Positions 20,986-32,695 of a stretch of DNA of 64,000 bases are shown here, piece by piece. The notes below the pieces were generated by a model. The model was given only the letters and a program-made list of their open reading frames with translations, ran no database searches and was not told the DNA's origin. The stretch is from Trichobilharzia regenti (lineage: Eukaryota > Platyhelminthes > Trematoda > Strigeidida > Schistosomatidae): assembly GCA_944472135.2 (NCBI GenBank), contig OX235263.1, positions 86,770,721-86,834,720 on the forward strand, read 5' to 3'. The translations under genes were made by a program, and so were the position numbers. Every line of letters starts with the position of its first letter. The first letter of the stretch is position 1.

Positions 20986-21694
20986 ATGGACAATTTTTAC
21001 AATATTCAAGTTGAGTACACACACAAAAACAAAAATACAATAATACGAAAAATCAATAGAAAAATAAGTAAAAAATAATGATTCCTAAATAGCGTAGTAA
21101 CCTTCGTAAAGATAAATAAATAAATGAACCCAAATTAGTCAATTAAGCTATCAAAAATAATAGACAGAAGTGTTGAAAAATTAGCAAAGCAGCCCATGTT
21201 GAACCCAATAATGTGTACTTCTTCTGCAGCACTGTCAGTTAGAAGTGTTTGTACATACATGTGTAATTGTGAATGATTGTTTATGTCATATGTTGATGTG
21301 AGATATTCGTGACTGGTACAAAAGTATGATTTTTAATAATTTATGTTTATAGAATCACCAAATGTAATACAAGTCTATTAATTTTGAGCGTGTGAGTGTT
21401 GCTTGCATGTATGAATCATGGGGTAGCATCGACCGTTAAATGTAGCAGTAGTATTTAACATCGGGAGACGTTTATAGTGACAATATGCTCTATGAGTGTA
21501 TGTAGTATGGAACAATTAGAATATATAGAACAAACAAAGTTATCAGGCATTTTAGGAGGTTAATAACAGTATTATCGGTTCAATGAGTATATATATATAT
21601 GTTTATGAGTGTCACAATGTGTCTCGTATGTGAATTATGCCAAATGATAGTAGAGTAAACGGTAGAAACAGGCATTCCTATATGGCAATAAATT
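20986..21694. other. AT-rich spacer without recognised gene
   Basis: A-rich and T-rich stretches, and a short TA run at 21588. No coding or repeat identity found. Confidence 0.45.
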
Positions 21695-22732
21695 TACACT
21701 ATCACTGGTTCAATTCTTTTCTACACCTGAGTCCATACGTTCCACGCATGTAAGTATCATAGATTTTCAAAGAGCCTTGAATGGTTGAGATGCAGAGGCG
21801 TGAAATGTCGAGGGAGGTGAAAAAGAGTCTGCGAAGGTATTTTGCAGAGAGTTGACTGATCATCCCTAGATAAGAGATTACAACAGGAATTTGCATGATT
21901 CTTTGAAGTGTATGTCCCATTGTAGACAGGAATCGTTTACATGCAGTAACCATCATTGAAGCTCCGTATTTTGACATCTTCGTCGCATGGATGATGTAAA
22001 TGAAGGCGTCGCTTCAGATTGTCACGTCGAGACCGTCTTATAGGATAATCATATCTGGTTGACAGAAAGACCTGGGTGTTAAAACACGCGGCTTGATGTA
22101 AAATCTGGTATTGGATATGCGGAGTTTGTTGGCGATCAGTTGAGGATGTCGTTGTGTCTCCTGCATATGGCCTCATGAGTAAGAGCGCGATATTGAAGAA
22201 TATGTTCAAGATTTTCTGGTTGACCACACCCGCCTCTGCAGTTGATGTCGACTCTAGGACGTCCCTACGCATGTCTCGTTTTTGTGCCCAAGATTCCTCC
22301 ACGCAGTTGAACGGCCCGTACATAGATTTTGGGCAAGACCATTTCAGCGTTGAGAAGCCATTTGTGAGATTCGGGACATGTTGTTGATTCCGTCAAACCA
22401 TAACCATCCGCTGATGAGTATAGCTGTTGCGGCCAGCTTTCATGTTCTTCTTCTGATGATGTTACTATTTTTCTGTGGGCTTGCATCGGAAGATTGCAGA
22501 CCCTAAGTAAAGGCCTGAAGGTGGCGGAGGACGCTATGCTGTGTATGAGCGGATTCCTATTATTGAGCAGTGCCTCGATGCGCCTATGGCTCGGAATCGT
22601 TGTTAAGAGATTCATGATTCTCAGGCCTCCCTTTCTGATATTGGCGTAGAAAAATGCAGTCGGAGTGTCCTCCGGGAGGTTAAGCTATCGGCGGATAGCT
22701 GCACGAGCAAGCTTGTCCATCGTCTTCAGAGT
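21695..22732 (-). pseudogene. R2-like LINE, C-terminal part (zinc knuckle and nuclease domain)
   Basis: Minus-strand sequence downstream of an R2-type reverse transcriptase. In order it gives LKTMDKLARAAIRR, LPEDTPTAFFYANIRKGGLRI (near 22690-22620), an open frame 22615-22265, then a zinc-binding CRGGCGQPENLEHIL near 22240, the typical CCHC knuckle after the RT in R2-clade elements. It ends with a SKYGASMMVTACKRF stretch and YDTYMRG in the C-terminal restriction-like endonuclease region (to 21702). The catalytic PD-D/E-K residues of that nuclease cannot be confirmed. Several frame changes show decay. The RT half of the same element is at 28555-30310, displaced by the LINE that inserted at 22733. 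Confidence 0.7.
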
Positions 22733-25459
22733 ATTCAGGGTAGTGTACTAGGTCCACTGCTTTTCGTAATCTACATTAACGACATCTGCAGCGTAATCAA
22801 GCATGGTACCCCATACCTCTTTGCTGACGACTTAAAGATTGTATACAGCTTCCCCCATTCTACACTAAACGAAGGATTCACACATATTCAAGATGATCTG
22901 GATAGGTTACATAACTGGAGCAATGACTGGCAACTGCCATTCAATTCTGATAAATGTGGTGTCCTATATTTCAATAACTCCCATCCGAATTTCGGGTTAC
23001 ACCTAGGTAACTCTTTTCTCCAAACCCTCAGTTCCATAAAAGACCTGGGAGTTACCTACTCACAAAACTTAACATTCAGTCAGAACGCAAAATCACTTGT
23101 TTCTAAATGCCGAAGACTCACAGGCTTGTTGCATCGAAAAATGCACACAAATGAGGCTAAAGTCCTTTTATACAAAGTCATGGTTCGTCCAGTACTTGAA
23201 TACTGCACAATTGTCTTCGGTTTCATGCATGGGTATGACAGGGTTCGTATTGAAAATATTCAGCGAAGTTTTACTCGACGCCTATTATACAAACATGAAG
23301 GACTGACTTACGCTGATAGGTGCAAAATGTATGGACTTCAGCCACTTTGGTTAAGGCGCCTGAAACTCAACCTTACATTCCTCTTTTGCCTTTTACACGG
23401 CTACACCAAAAGCAGCAATCCAATAGCTTTCAATAATTTACCCATATATACTCTTAGGAATCATGAAAATACTCTATCCATAAGCCGGTTTCGGACAAAA
23501 CTGCGATCACGTTTCTTTAAAATACAGTACAGTGCATTATGGAACGAACTTCCACTTACTGTACGTAGTTGCCGATCTCCTACTGAATTCCAGCGTCTAC
23601 TTAACGAGTTCCTATCAACAAAAGAGCTTCAGTCTACTTATCCATACTTTATCCATATGGGCCGCTCAACTAGCTTTAGTACTACAGACCCCAGTGCAAT
23701 ACCTCCAATTTGAGGAAACTCATTTGCCCCGGCAACCGTACCTCATCTATAACGTGATAAAACCAACCTAATCTCTCCCACGCACCTTTACCTAAGGTCC
23801 GGTTATTCAGCTTACTAGAGATCCTATCGATATTTCTTCAATCGGGTTTATAAACTCATTAGACTCTCCTGGATGTATAATCCCAAATTAGTTGTGATAG
23901 TTCTCCCATAATATAAGCAAACTGGTACTTTGTAATGTCTAAAGCATGCCATATGAAAAGTGGCCAGGAATACTTAGCAATAACAAACTCAACCAACCAA
24001 CCATTTTCCCCAAGTTCATTCAACCTACCCTTATCCCTAATCGTACCACTACTCACTACACTCTACTCAGTAGAATATGACTTAATTTGCTCCGGTGCTC
24101 AAAACTCTTCTACCCTTTACTTTTTAAAAAAGACGTTTTAACTACTAACTGCACAGTAGCCGTTTAACTAACTCACTGGTTTCCTCTTCACTGTAATCTT
24201 CAATAAGTTCGTCAGTATAATTATTTCCGAAAACCATTACATTGGCAACCATATCTTTTAATATTTTACGAATATACTTATATTATTAGCATAATACACT
24301 GCACTATTTTTGAGTTGAATTGATTATCTTCAGTCAACAGTTACCCATTCTCATATAATTTTCTAAAATTCATAATGTTAAAGCTATGTAGTATTTCTGT
24401 TAATATCTTTTATAATATGTTTAGACACGTTACTTTGCACTGTCAGATGTCTACTATATACAAGACTGTCATGATAATTTAGTACACTAAGTCCTGCCAA
24501 CCGACCTTACCTTCAGTTCATACTACCTACATTGATCCCTAACTATATTGTTCTGCAGAATCTTGCTTAACTATTCACAAAACCTATTCCTTTTATTCTT
24601 TAAGGTTTTAACTTCTTGTAAAGTAATCCGTTCATTAGGACGCATGCATACATATATAATGTTCATAAAGATGTATGTGGAGACCTATTGGAAGCACTCA
24701 TTAAGAAAGCTAGGGAGATGGAATATGGGGAACGAACATGTCTGGTACCAAGCAGTATATTTGCGGTAGCCATAATAATCATAGTCTCAGAGCTTAACAT
24801 CAAAAAAGGAGGGAGGGTGGCGTTAGCTGATCAGTAGATATGGTGGTGGTCACTAAGGTGAATCGCCCCATTCCGCAGGAACAGCAATATACAAATTAAA
24901 GGCTCGAGATATTTCTGATTTTTATGAGGGCTTAGATCTTTATCTTGAAAAAGATAATAGTGAAAGCCTTGACAGATAATGCTTCTACCTTTAAATATAT
25001 ACCATTCGCTCAGCCTATTGTTGAGATGCGACCACGTGGGATCTGCACAGATTTATGGGGCATCTTATGAATTAACTTGCTATCCATTGTCAGATCTTTA
25101 AATACCACTTCACAATATCTTGTCTCACTTATTTTCTAATAACGTCTTTACTTGATTCTCATTATATTCCATTAAACCTAACATTTTATAGCTCTTTATG
25201 AATTTGATTCGACTTATTCTATTCCTATTCTCTGAGGTACGGTTGTGCACCAAATGCACAATAAAGCATAAAATAAAAAAAACAGACATAAGGAAAAAAT
25301 GTATTAAAACCAAAAGTGGACATCATGATACTACCAGATATACGCGTAGCATTATACATTGCAAATGAACGTTGTCAGCCTAGGGAGTTTTCTATATTAA
25401 TGCATTTATTAGTGATACTTGCACTTACCCATTTCATTACACTTTATTGATTCACCTTA
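22733..25459 (+). pseudogene. CR1-like LINE A, 5'-truncated copy, first part
   Basis: A second copy of the LINE at 54.4-61.6 kb, almost identical base for base from its position 58562 on. It begins inside reverse transcriptase motif IQGSVLGPLLF, continues with LFADDLKIVY and the C-terminal region (195-codon open frame 23126-23713, equal to the end of the other copy apart from a few residues), stop TGA at 23711-23713, and the long 3' untranslated region. The frame is broken near 23086 by a small change. The copy is interrupted at 25459 by a LINE in opposite orientation and resumes at 28196. It inserted into the R2-like element between 22732 and 28554. Confidence 0.9.
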
Positions 25460-28195
25460 ATAATAATAATTTATTTTCATATAAACATAAATTTACATGA
25501 AAATGCATGCCATTTTTACAGGCACGATCAAGGATGATATAATGTCAAATCTTAAATTGTCTACAAGTTAATAATGTTTCAACAGTTAAATATTTGATAT
25601 ATATATAAATACACATTGTCTGAACTAGGCTGTATAGTTATTGAATTGTACAATTGTCCTCCAGGTTGAGCGGGAAAATCGACTTCGTTTCGTTTTCATC
25701 CCGTGGTTGTAGGCATACGATAATCAACCAATATTGAGGTAAGTACAACGTTTACAAGGAATTGGAAGCTGTTTTAGAAAAATTAAAGTGCTGTGGTGTA
25801 ACATTAAAGTGTAATAGATTAAGTGAGTGAAATATATCATTAATAAACACATTTATATAGAAAACAGAATGGGGAAGTAATTAATCCTTAGGCCGACAAC
25901 GTTCATTTGCAATGTATAATGAAACCAATATATTTTATACTATCATGCGTTCACTTTTGGCTTTAATACAATTATTTTCAAGCCAGTTGTCTTTATTTCA
26001 TGTCTTTTTTTCTATTTGGTGCACAACCGTACCCTCCAGAGAATAGGAATAGAATAAGTCGAATCAAATTCATAAAGAGCTATAAAATGTTAGGTTTAAT
26101 GGAATATAATGAGAATCAAGTAAAGACGTTATTAGAAAATAAGTGAGACAAGATATTGTGAAGTGGTATTTAAAGATCTGACAATGGATAGCAAGTTAAT
26201 TCATAAGATGCCCCATAAATCTGTGCAGATCCCACGTGGTCGCATCTCAACAATAGGCTGAGCGAATGGTATATATTTAAAGGTAGAAGCATTATCTGTC
26301 AAGGCGTTCACTATTATCTTTTTCAAGATAAAGATCTAAGCCCTCATAAAAATCAGAAATATCTCGAGCCTTTAATTTGTATATTGCTGTTCCTGCAGAA
26401 TGGGGCGATTCACCTTAGTGACCACCACCATATCTACTGATCAGCTAACGCCACCCTCCCTCCTTTTTTGATGTTAAGCTCTGAGACTATGATTATTATG
26501 GCTACCGCAAATATATTGCTTGGTACCAGACATGTTCGTACCCCATATTCCATCTCCCTAGCTTTCTTAATGAGTGCTTCCAATAGGTCTCCACGTACAT
26601 CTTTACGAACATATTATATATGTGTGCATGCATCCTGATGAACAGATTACTTTATAAGAAGTTAAAACCTTAAAGAGTAAAACGAATAGGTATTGTGAAT
26701 AGTGGAGCAAGATTTAGCAGAATACTATAGTTAAGGTTCAATTTAGGTAGTATGGACTGAAGGTAAGGTCGGTTGGCAGGACTTAGTGTACTAAATTTTC
26801 ATGACAGTCTTATATATAGTAAACATCTGACATTGCAAAGTAACGTGTCTAGACATATTATAAAAAGATATTAACACAGAACCAACGAAATTTTGGCGTT
26901 TTTTAACAATACTGCAGTGTGTGTATACTGAAGAATGGTGGTTAGTCTACAGGGAGCCGTAGAGTAAATCAAACCATATATGATAAGAGTATAATCAATA
27001 ATATAGTTCGTATATCAAATATTACACTAGGTTCAATAATTGAGTGTTATAAGGGAAACAAGCGTGGTAAAGCAAGAGAACATTTGATGCATAAATATTT
27101 TAAGTATTTTAATATCCATCTAATTTAAGAGTTGAACATGCATGATTAATAAGTATTATTATATTAGTATATACATATGTAAAACGTTAAAAGGTGTGGA
27201 TGCTATTACAATTATTTCCAGTGTTACTTTCACCAACACAACTTAGTGAAAATTATAGAGAATAGAAATCAGTAAATTAGTTAACGTTCGCTGCGTGAGT
27301 ATTAGAGTCGAGATATACGTATGTGACTATACTGAAGACTGGACTGGCCTTCAATTTCCGTTCTACCAACAGTTGTGGTCTTTTAGACGAGCTAGGGTGG
27401 ACATGTTAAAGTGTCTTTCTAGGCTCCGTTTGAACCCATCAGGGTTTTCACAACATCTTATTTCAGGTGGTAGTTGGTTCCAAAGAGTGCAATATTTTAT
27501 GGTGAAAAAGTTTGCCCTAATGGATTTTCTGTGGGTAGCCACCTTGACAAGGTAGTCGTGGTTTCGCAGCTGATATGATTTAATATTTTCCCAAGTTATG
27601 GATGAGTTACTGTAGCAGTGTTTCCTAATGACTTTGAAGAGTAGAAATAGGTTGCACTTCACTCTCCTTAACCACAGAGGCTCTAATTTCAGACGTACAC
27701 ACCTGTCAACATATTCCACTTGTTGGTCGAACCCTATTATGCGTTTCGTGAGGAATCTCTGGACACTTTCGATTTTTTTTCTGTCTACAGTCCTGAGGTT
27801 ACTAAATAGGAGAGCACAATATTCAAGTTTGGGACGGATACATGTCCTATATATAGCTAATCTTGCTTCTTGGGTGTAGAAGTTACGCAGTACAAAGCCA
27901 GTAAGTCGTTTACAGTCAGATACAACCTTATTTGCGTGATCGGAAAAGGATAAATCTGAGTATGTTATCCCGAGGTCTGTGACTGTGTTCAGTTTTGACA
28001 GGAGCTTACCGTACATGTATAGGCACATTATCGGTTTCCAGCGTCCAAGGTGGGTTATACCGCACTTGTCTGGGTTGAAAGTCAGTTGCCACTTTTCGCT
28101 CCAATCGCCTAGATCATTTAAGTCTTGTTGGATCTTGCTTTCGACGCTCATATCACCGTACCCATAATCATATACTATCTTGAGATCATCTGCAA
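25460..28195 (-). pseudogene. LINE B, 5'-truncated, inserted in LINE A
   Basis: Minus-strand LINE that starts at 28195 in the reverse transcriptase active site (ADDLKIVYDYG), with an open frame 28151-27363 (262 codons) containing LTFNPDKCGI, NTVTDLGITY, CIRPKLEYC, PLWLRRVKCNLF, YCTLWNQLP and a stop at 27363. The 3' part 26880-25460 is almost the same as the 3' untranslated region of LINE A (60240-61600), while the reverse transcriptase is only distantly related to that of LINE A. It ends in an ATT-repeat tail at 25460-25472. It is flanked by GATTCACCTTA (25449-25459) and GATCACCTTA (28196-28205), a likely target-site duplication. Truncation removes the catalytic half, so it is inactive. Confidence 0.85.
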
Positions 28196-28553
28196 GATCA
28201 CCTTAGCACTTATACTTTTCTAAAAACAGCTTTCAATCCCTTGTAAACGTTGTACTTACCTCAATATTGGTTCGTTATCGTATGCCGACAACCACGGGAT
28301 GAAAACGAAACGAAGTCGATTTTCCCGCTCAACCTAGAGAACAATTGTACAATTCAATAACTATACAGCCTAGTTCAGACAATGTGTATTTATATATATA
28401 TCAAATATTTAACTGTTGAAACATTATTAACTTGTAGACAATCTATGATTTGATATTATATCATACTTGATCGTGCCTGTAAAAATGGCATGCATTTTCA
28501 TGTAAATTTATATGTTTATATGAGAATATATATATATATTATTATTCTCGTGA
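28196..28553 (+). pseudogene. CR1-like LINE A copy, 3' end resumed
   Basis: Continues the LINE A copy after the LINE B insertion: CACCTTAGCACTT onward matches 61276-61610, including CCGACAACCACGGGATGAAA and GCATGCATTTTCATGTAAAT. It ends with TATATATATTATTATTC at 28530-28553, the ATT-type tail. R2-like sequence follows immediately. Confidence 0.85.
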
Positions 28554-28554
28554 G

Positions 28555-30310
28555 TGATGCTGAGAGTCAGTGAGTAGAGTAGACGAGGAACCAAATTGTT
28601 CCTCAGGATTTTAGTTCGCTGATGAGGTTTGAGGGGGGCGCGTTTCACATTGTCTAAGTATCCATTGAGGACGCCCACGCGATCGAAGCAGCGCCTGCCT
28701 TTGTGATTGAAGGGAATACTCAGATAGGCAAATTCCTCTGTTGGCGAGATGGCTGGAATTGACTGTCAGTTGGTACTGAAGATAGTTGGAGAAAAAGCCA
28801 TGATTTTACACTGTCTGTCAGCGACTGTGTTGATTGTACGGCTTTTGTTGTCGTTGATCAATAATCCCGCAAGTCCCAGCGAGGCAGCGATACAGTTGAG
28901 TTTGTTTTGAAGAGCCGCAGCGTTCGGAGCTAGGACGATGAGATCATCAGCATATGCTATGTAGTGTAGAGGACGACTGTCAACGTAGATGGGGTGATGG
29001 GCTTCAAGAACATTGAGTATCTCATCCATAGTCATGATGAAGAGAAGTGGTGACACAGGGTCACCCTGTTTGACCCCCGTGTTGGATGACACTTCACTTC
29101 GTCGAAAAGACTGTAGGAGTTGGAATAGTAGTTTGTAAGATATTCTCTAAGTATTGAGGGCTCACCAAAACTTTCAGCCACCCTTGGAATTGTTTGATGT
29201 AGGACGCTATCGAAAGCTCTCGAAATATCGAGAATAGCTAGTGCGCAACTTGTGTAGTTGAAGTGCACTTCTCTCAAGATGGCATGAAGAAGATTGGTCG
29301 CTTCGAAGCAGCCATCACGTTACAGGAAGACAAACTGTAGTTTTTTCATCGGGAATGATCTTGACCAGCGCTTGGCGTTAATCTTGTGCAGACAGCGCGT
29401 AACGACAGAAGTATGGAGATAGGCCGGAAGTCAGTAGGGTTATCGGGGTGTGATGTCTTGGGAATGAAGGTGACCCCGGAAGCTGACAGGGGTGGAGGTG
29501 GAAAAGACGTCGGCAAAAGAGTGTGTCAATTTAGTTGAAGATTGAACGATCAATTCATGGTTGTTTGCTCAAACCCAACTTCCCTATATTTTCGCGGAGA
29601 CATCGATACACCAGTCATCGTCTCATCGGTCGCTGTTCAGAAAGAAGTCAGGCCAAAACTGTCAGAAACCTTAGTTAAAGCTTAATTTTAAAGTTGGCTA
29701 TATATTGGTGTTACAATAAAGAATTCTCCAGTAGCCAATCGGTGTTTTGGTTTTGCGTCCGTTATTACTAGGCGTTTCTGAGAAACTTCAAGGATTAGCG
29801 TGAGCCCCAGCGTGGCAAGAGCTGGGCATTGACGGTTTACGAGACGTGGCTGACAGAGTGTTTAGATACCCATCCAGTCTACTGTGGTTAGTTTTCTGGA
29901 GGTCCCTAGCAGTTATGCGGTCAACACCGGCCACGGATTTGACCATTTATTTTAATGCCCATTTGATCTCTTCAGTAGAAACTGGGGCGATCAAGTAGTT
30001 ATTAGTTGGAAGGTATTCCTGGCCCGGTCTAGTGTCTGGTGGGGCTGGGCGCGTGAAGGTTTCTATCCAGAATTCATTAAAACCTCCTGCAGCGGGAGGC
30101 TGACATGTAAACGATCTCTCCATCTGCCATCAAGTACCGTGTTCGCAGCATCTTTTGGAGAACGATGGAAGGGTGTTTGCATGTTGGCACATAAAATGCC
30201 TCGCCTCTTCTTGTTGTTTAAGTTTGATGGAAGACCGGAGACGTATCGCTGCTTGGATGGTTTCCATCTTGTAGGGAACAGCTGTTCGGCCTCATGTGTC
30301 TCCTCAGGAG
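28555..30310 (-). pseudogene. R2-like LINE, reverse transcriptase part
   Basis: Minus-strand reverse transcriptase of R2 type. Reading from 30300 downward: QEEARHFMCQ, then PDTRPGQEYLP, TEEIKWAL, VAGVDRITARDLQ (near 29930), after the solo LTR VTFIPKTSHPDNPTDFRPISI (near 29460), AILDISRAFDSVLHQTIPR (29277-29032), TGVKQGDPVSPLLF and IAYADDLIVLAP (29092-28766), and APLKPHQRTKILR near 28630. The KQGDP and YADDL motifs with the APLKP box are typical of R2-clade elements. Catalytic YADD is kept, but stops and frameshifts interrupt the frame. The N-terminal zinc finger and Myb region are absent (5' truncation or decay). Fluke R2-clade elements have been described before. Confidence 0.75.
29524..29854 (+). 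mobile_element. Solo LTR of the BEL/Pao family
   Basis: Begins TGTCAATTTAGTTGAAG and ends TTACGAGACGTGGCTGACA, homologous over its 331 bases to the 333-base LTRs at 41506 and 48574, with moderate divergence. It is flanked on both sides by GAGTG (29519-29523 and 29855-29859), a 5-base target duplication as expected for BEL/Pao. It lies in the R2-like LINE and interrupts its coding frame. It arose by LTR-LTR recombination that removed the internal part. Confidence 0.9.
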
Positions 30311-30597
30311 TAATATCATTGGCATATAGGTGGGAGGGTGGTGATGGCTAGTCAGCGGATATGATGGTGGGGACATATGAGAACCACCCTTATCTGTGGG
30401 AATGCACTCTACTGCTAAACCACATGAGTTAGAATGGCTTCTGCAAAATGAGAATTAATAAAAAAGTATAAATAAAAAATGATGATAAAAAAGAAATAGA
30501 AGTTGAAAATTACCTAAAGCCAAAGTTCAGATACAAACTCCCGAAAGAAAGTAAATGGTATGAGTCCGCTACTCCAGAAGGACATCAAACTGTATAC
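30311..30597. other. Spacer between R2-like LINE and LTR element
   Basis: No gene seen. The stretch near 30330-30420 (GGGTGGTGATGGCTAGTCAG, ACCACCCTTATCTG, CTGCTAAACCACATGAGTT) resembles the end of R2-like 5' sequence or another repeat; I could not assign it. Confidence 0.35.
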
Positions 30598-31103
30598 TGA
30601 TATGTATCCACATATATATATTTATGTGTGTGTGTGCATGTTGGTCTCTCTTTCTGTTTGCTCGGTTAGTCTGTGACCACTTCACTTGTATGAACCTGTC
30701 TCCTTTAACAATGTATATTCCATTTATATTATATATAATATGAGTGTTTGTTGACAGTCCGTTGCTTGGTGACATATATCCATATTATATGTGGGGTTGT
30801 TGACATGTCTGTTATATTTCGCTATGCATATATGGATCGATACTTCATTATAATTAGCCATTCATGATAAGACTGTCTAATGATTTGTCTGGAACATTCA
30901 TATATATTTCGCATTCACAATTTGTGGGAACTACTTTACTTACTTATCACTTTGGTGTGAGACCATTTATTTTCGTCTCCTTGTGTTTGGACAATAGAAG
31001 TATCATCGCAAACCTAGTGGTCTTCTGATTTCCACCTTCTCGCGTCAGGACTATTAGTTTCTCGACCAGTCCATAACAATAATTTAGCGACGAGTACATA
31101 ACA
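30598..31103 (+). repeat. LTR A (5' LTR) of the Gag-protease element
   Basis: Starts TGATATGTATCCAC and ends GTACATAACA. A GT-rich run follows the start. Near 30785 it has a short insertion (TTATATGTGGGG region) that LTRs B and C lack, giving 506 instead of 498 bases. It should carry promoter and polyadenylation signals; I see TATA-like TATATATAATATG at 30728 but cannot place the start of transcription. Confidence 0.9.
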
Positions 31104-31106
31104 ATT

Positions 31107-31122
31107 TGGCGACGGGGAAAGC
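31107..31122 (+). promoter_or_regulatory. Putative primer binding site
   Basis: TGGCGACGGGGAAAGC begins three bases after the end of LTR A (with an A-T-T spacer), where a tRNA 3' end would pair to start minus-strand synthesis. The same sequence stands after LTR B at 33194. The matching tRNA was not determined. Confidence 0.6.
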
Positions 31123-31162
31123 TATTATTAACCACACAGCAGCAGCAACATAACAATTTACT

Positions 31163-32695
31163 ATGGATCCTTCTAAATTGGAATTATTGTTTGAACGACA
31201 AATGAAATTAATGGAAATGTTCGTCAACCAACAGACTGGTCCAGCTTCACCTTCAAGCAATCCCAATCATACCATGCTACCATCTGTCGACGGAATTGTG
31301 AACAGTATTTCACAGTTCAATTATGACCCAGAGGCTAATGTCACTTTTGACACATGGTATCAACGTTATGAGGATTTGTTCACTGTTGATCTCGCCTCAC
31401 AAGACGATGCCTGGAAGGTGCGAGTGTTGCTACGTAAATTGGGTCCGGCAGAATATGAACGGTACTGCAACCTTATTTTACCCCAGAAACCACGTGACAA
31501 GTGTTTCGATGATACAATGAAGCTGCTGCGTGAACATTTTGTAGACCACTCCTCATTATTCAGCATACGTTATCGTTGCCTCAAGCTGACAATGAATGAA
31601 AATGATGATTTTCTTACTCATGTTGGCACAGTCAACCGAGAATGTGAGAGATTTCGACTCAGGTCCTTAACAGATGATCAGTTCAAAGCCTTGATTCTCA
31701 TATGCAGTCTTCAATCTCCTCGTTTCACAGATATCCGAACTCGACTGCTCAATCAGCTAGAACAAAATCCCAAGTTAACATTAAATGACATAGCTGATGA
31801 ATATCAGCGGCTGATTAATCTGCAGAAAGACACACACCTGGTCGAATCAACACCTTCGAGAAGCTCTGATATTCGTGCATTACGAAAGAGCAAAAATCTC
31901 TCATCATCTACTCCTGACCCACCTTCTCTTAATGTCCCGCGGAAATCTACTGATACTCGTCCAACTTCTCAAAATACTGCAAAGAAGACCCCACCATCAC
32001 CATGCTGGCATTGTGGCGCGTGGCACTTTGTAAAGTCTTGTCCGTACAAAAATCATCGTTGCAGCAAGTGCAAGATCATCGGTCATAAAAATGGTTTTTG
32101 TCAGCCACGCAAGCCCAGATGTCAAAATCCAGCAAAAGCTCAACAAAATATTGGTCCTAAATCCCCCAAAATGTCATCGAGTCTACGCGCAACCCGTCAA
32201 GTCACAACGCCAGGTATGCGGAAATATCTTGATCTTCAGATGAACGGTCATGATGCACGTCTGCAGCTAGATACCGCCTCTGATATTACTGTTATATCAG
32301 AGAAACTTTGGAATAATATTGGCAGACCACCGACCGGATATACTTCCCAGACTTTTCTCAGCGCCTGTGGTGGGCGGCTCAAACTAATTGGTGAACTCAA
32401 ATGTTCTGTTTCTTTCCGCAATACCAAATTCACAGGAATTTGCTACGTCACCAAGAGTGATTTAAATCTTTTGGGACTTGATTGGTTCGATCAAAAAAGT
32501 TTGGCTGATGTCCCACTAAATTCGCTATGCAATGCAGCCAAGAAGCATAAAATGTTAGACAATTCCGGACGGAGCCGAAGCCGCAAACCCAACAGTCAGA
32601 CGAAACGACAGGCGTCAACAACAAGCCCAAAGGTCCCAGATAAACCCCCAGGTAAACATCCTACTAATCATCCATCTTCTCAAAAGGGGAGGTGA
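31163..32695 (+). CDS. Gag-protease polyprotein, first copy
   Basis: A 510-codon open frame with ATG 59 bases after the LTR. The N-terminal 220 residues form a gypsy-type capsid-like region (FDTWYQRYEDLF, LGPAEYERYCN, LLREHF, FRLRSLTDDQFKALIL). Two zinc knuckles follow at about 280 and 300 (CWHCGAWHFVKSC and CSKCKIIGHKNGFC). An aspartic protease starts near 355 with the active site LDTASDITV (about 368-376) and the closing LNLLGLDWF. Instead of reverse transcriptase there is a basic Ser/Pro/Lys-rich tail of about 60 residues. The stop codon TGA is the first three bases of the next LTR, just after the polypurine tract. No frame damage, so recent or under selection. It would make virus-like particles if expressed; this is inference. 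Confidence 0.85.
   Translation: MDPSKLELLFERQMKLMEMFVNQQTGPASPSSNPNHTMLPSVDGIVNSISQFNYDPEANVTFDTWYQRYEDLFTVDLASQDDAWKVRVLLRKLGPAEYERYCNLILPQKPRDKCFDDTMKLLREHFVDHSSLFSIRYRCLKLTMNENDDFLTHVGTVNRECERFRLRSLTDDQFKALILICSLQSPRFTDIRTRLLNQLEQNPKLTLNDIADEYQRLINLQKDTHLVESTPSRSSDIRALRKSKNLSSSTPDPPSLNVPRKSTDTRPTSQNTAKKTPPSPCWHCGAWHFVKSCPYKNHRCSKCKIIGHKNGFCQPRKPRCQNPAKAQQNIGPKSPKMSSSLRATRQVTTPGMRKYLDLQMNGHDARLQLDTASDITVISEKLWNNIGRPPTGYTSQTFLSACGGRLKLIGELKCSVSFRNTKFTGICYVTKSDLNLLGLDWFDQKSLADVPLNSLCNAAKKHKMLDNSGRSRSRKPNSQTKRQASTTSPKVPDKPPGKHPTNHPSSQKGR
32681..32692 (+). promoter_or_regulatory. Polypurine tract before LTR B
   Basis: AAAAGGGGAGG directly precedes the LTR start TGATATG, as needed for plus-strand priming. 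The same tract precedes LTR C at 34768-34779. It lies within the last codons of the Gag-protease frame. Confidence 0.8.

Noticed and set aside
22400..22430. Hammerhead ribozyme core (CTGATGAG)
   Set aside because: The word occurs at 22412, but no second conserved part (GAAA with pairing stems) lies at a proper distance, and it is within the R2-like coding region.
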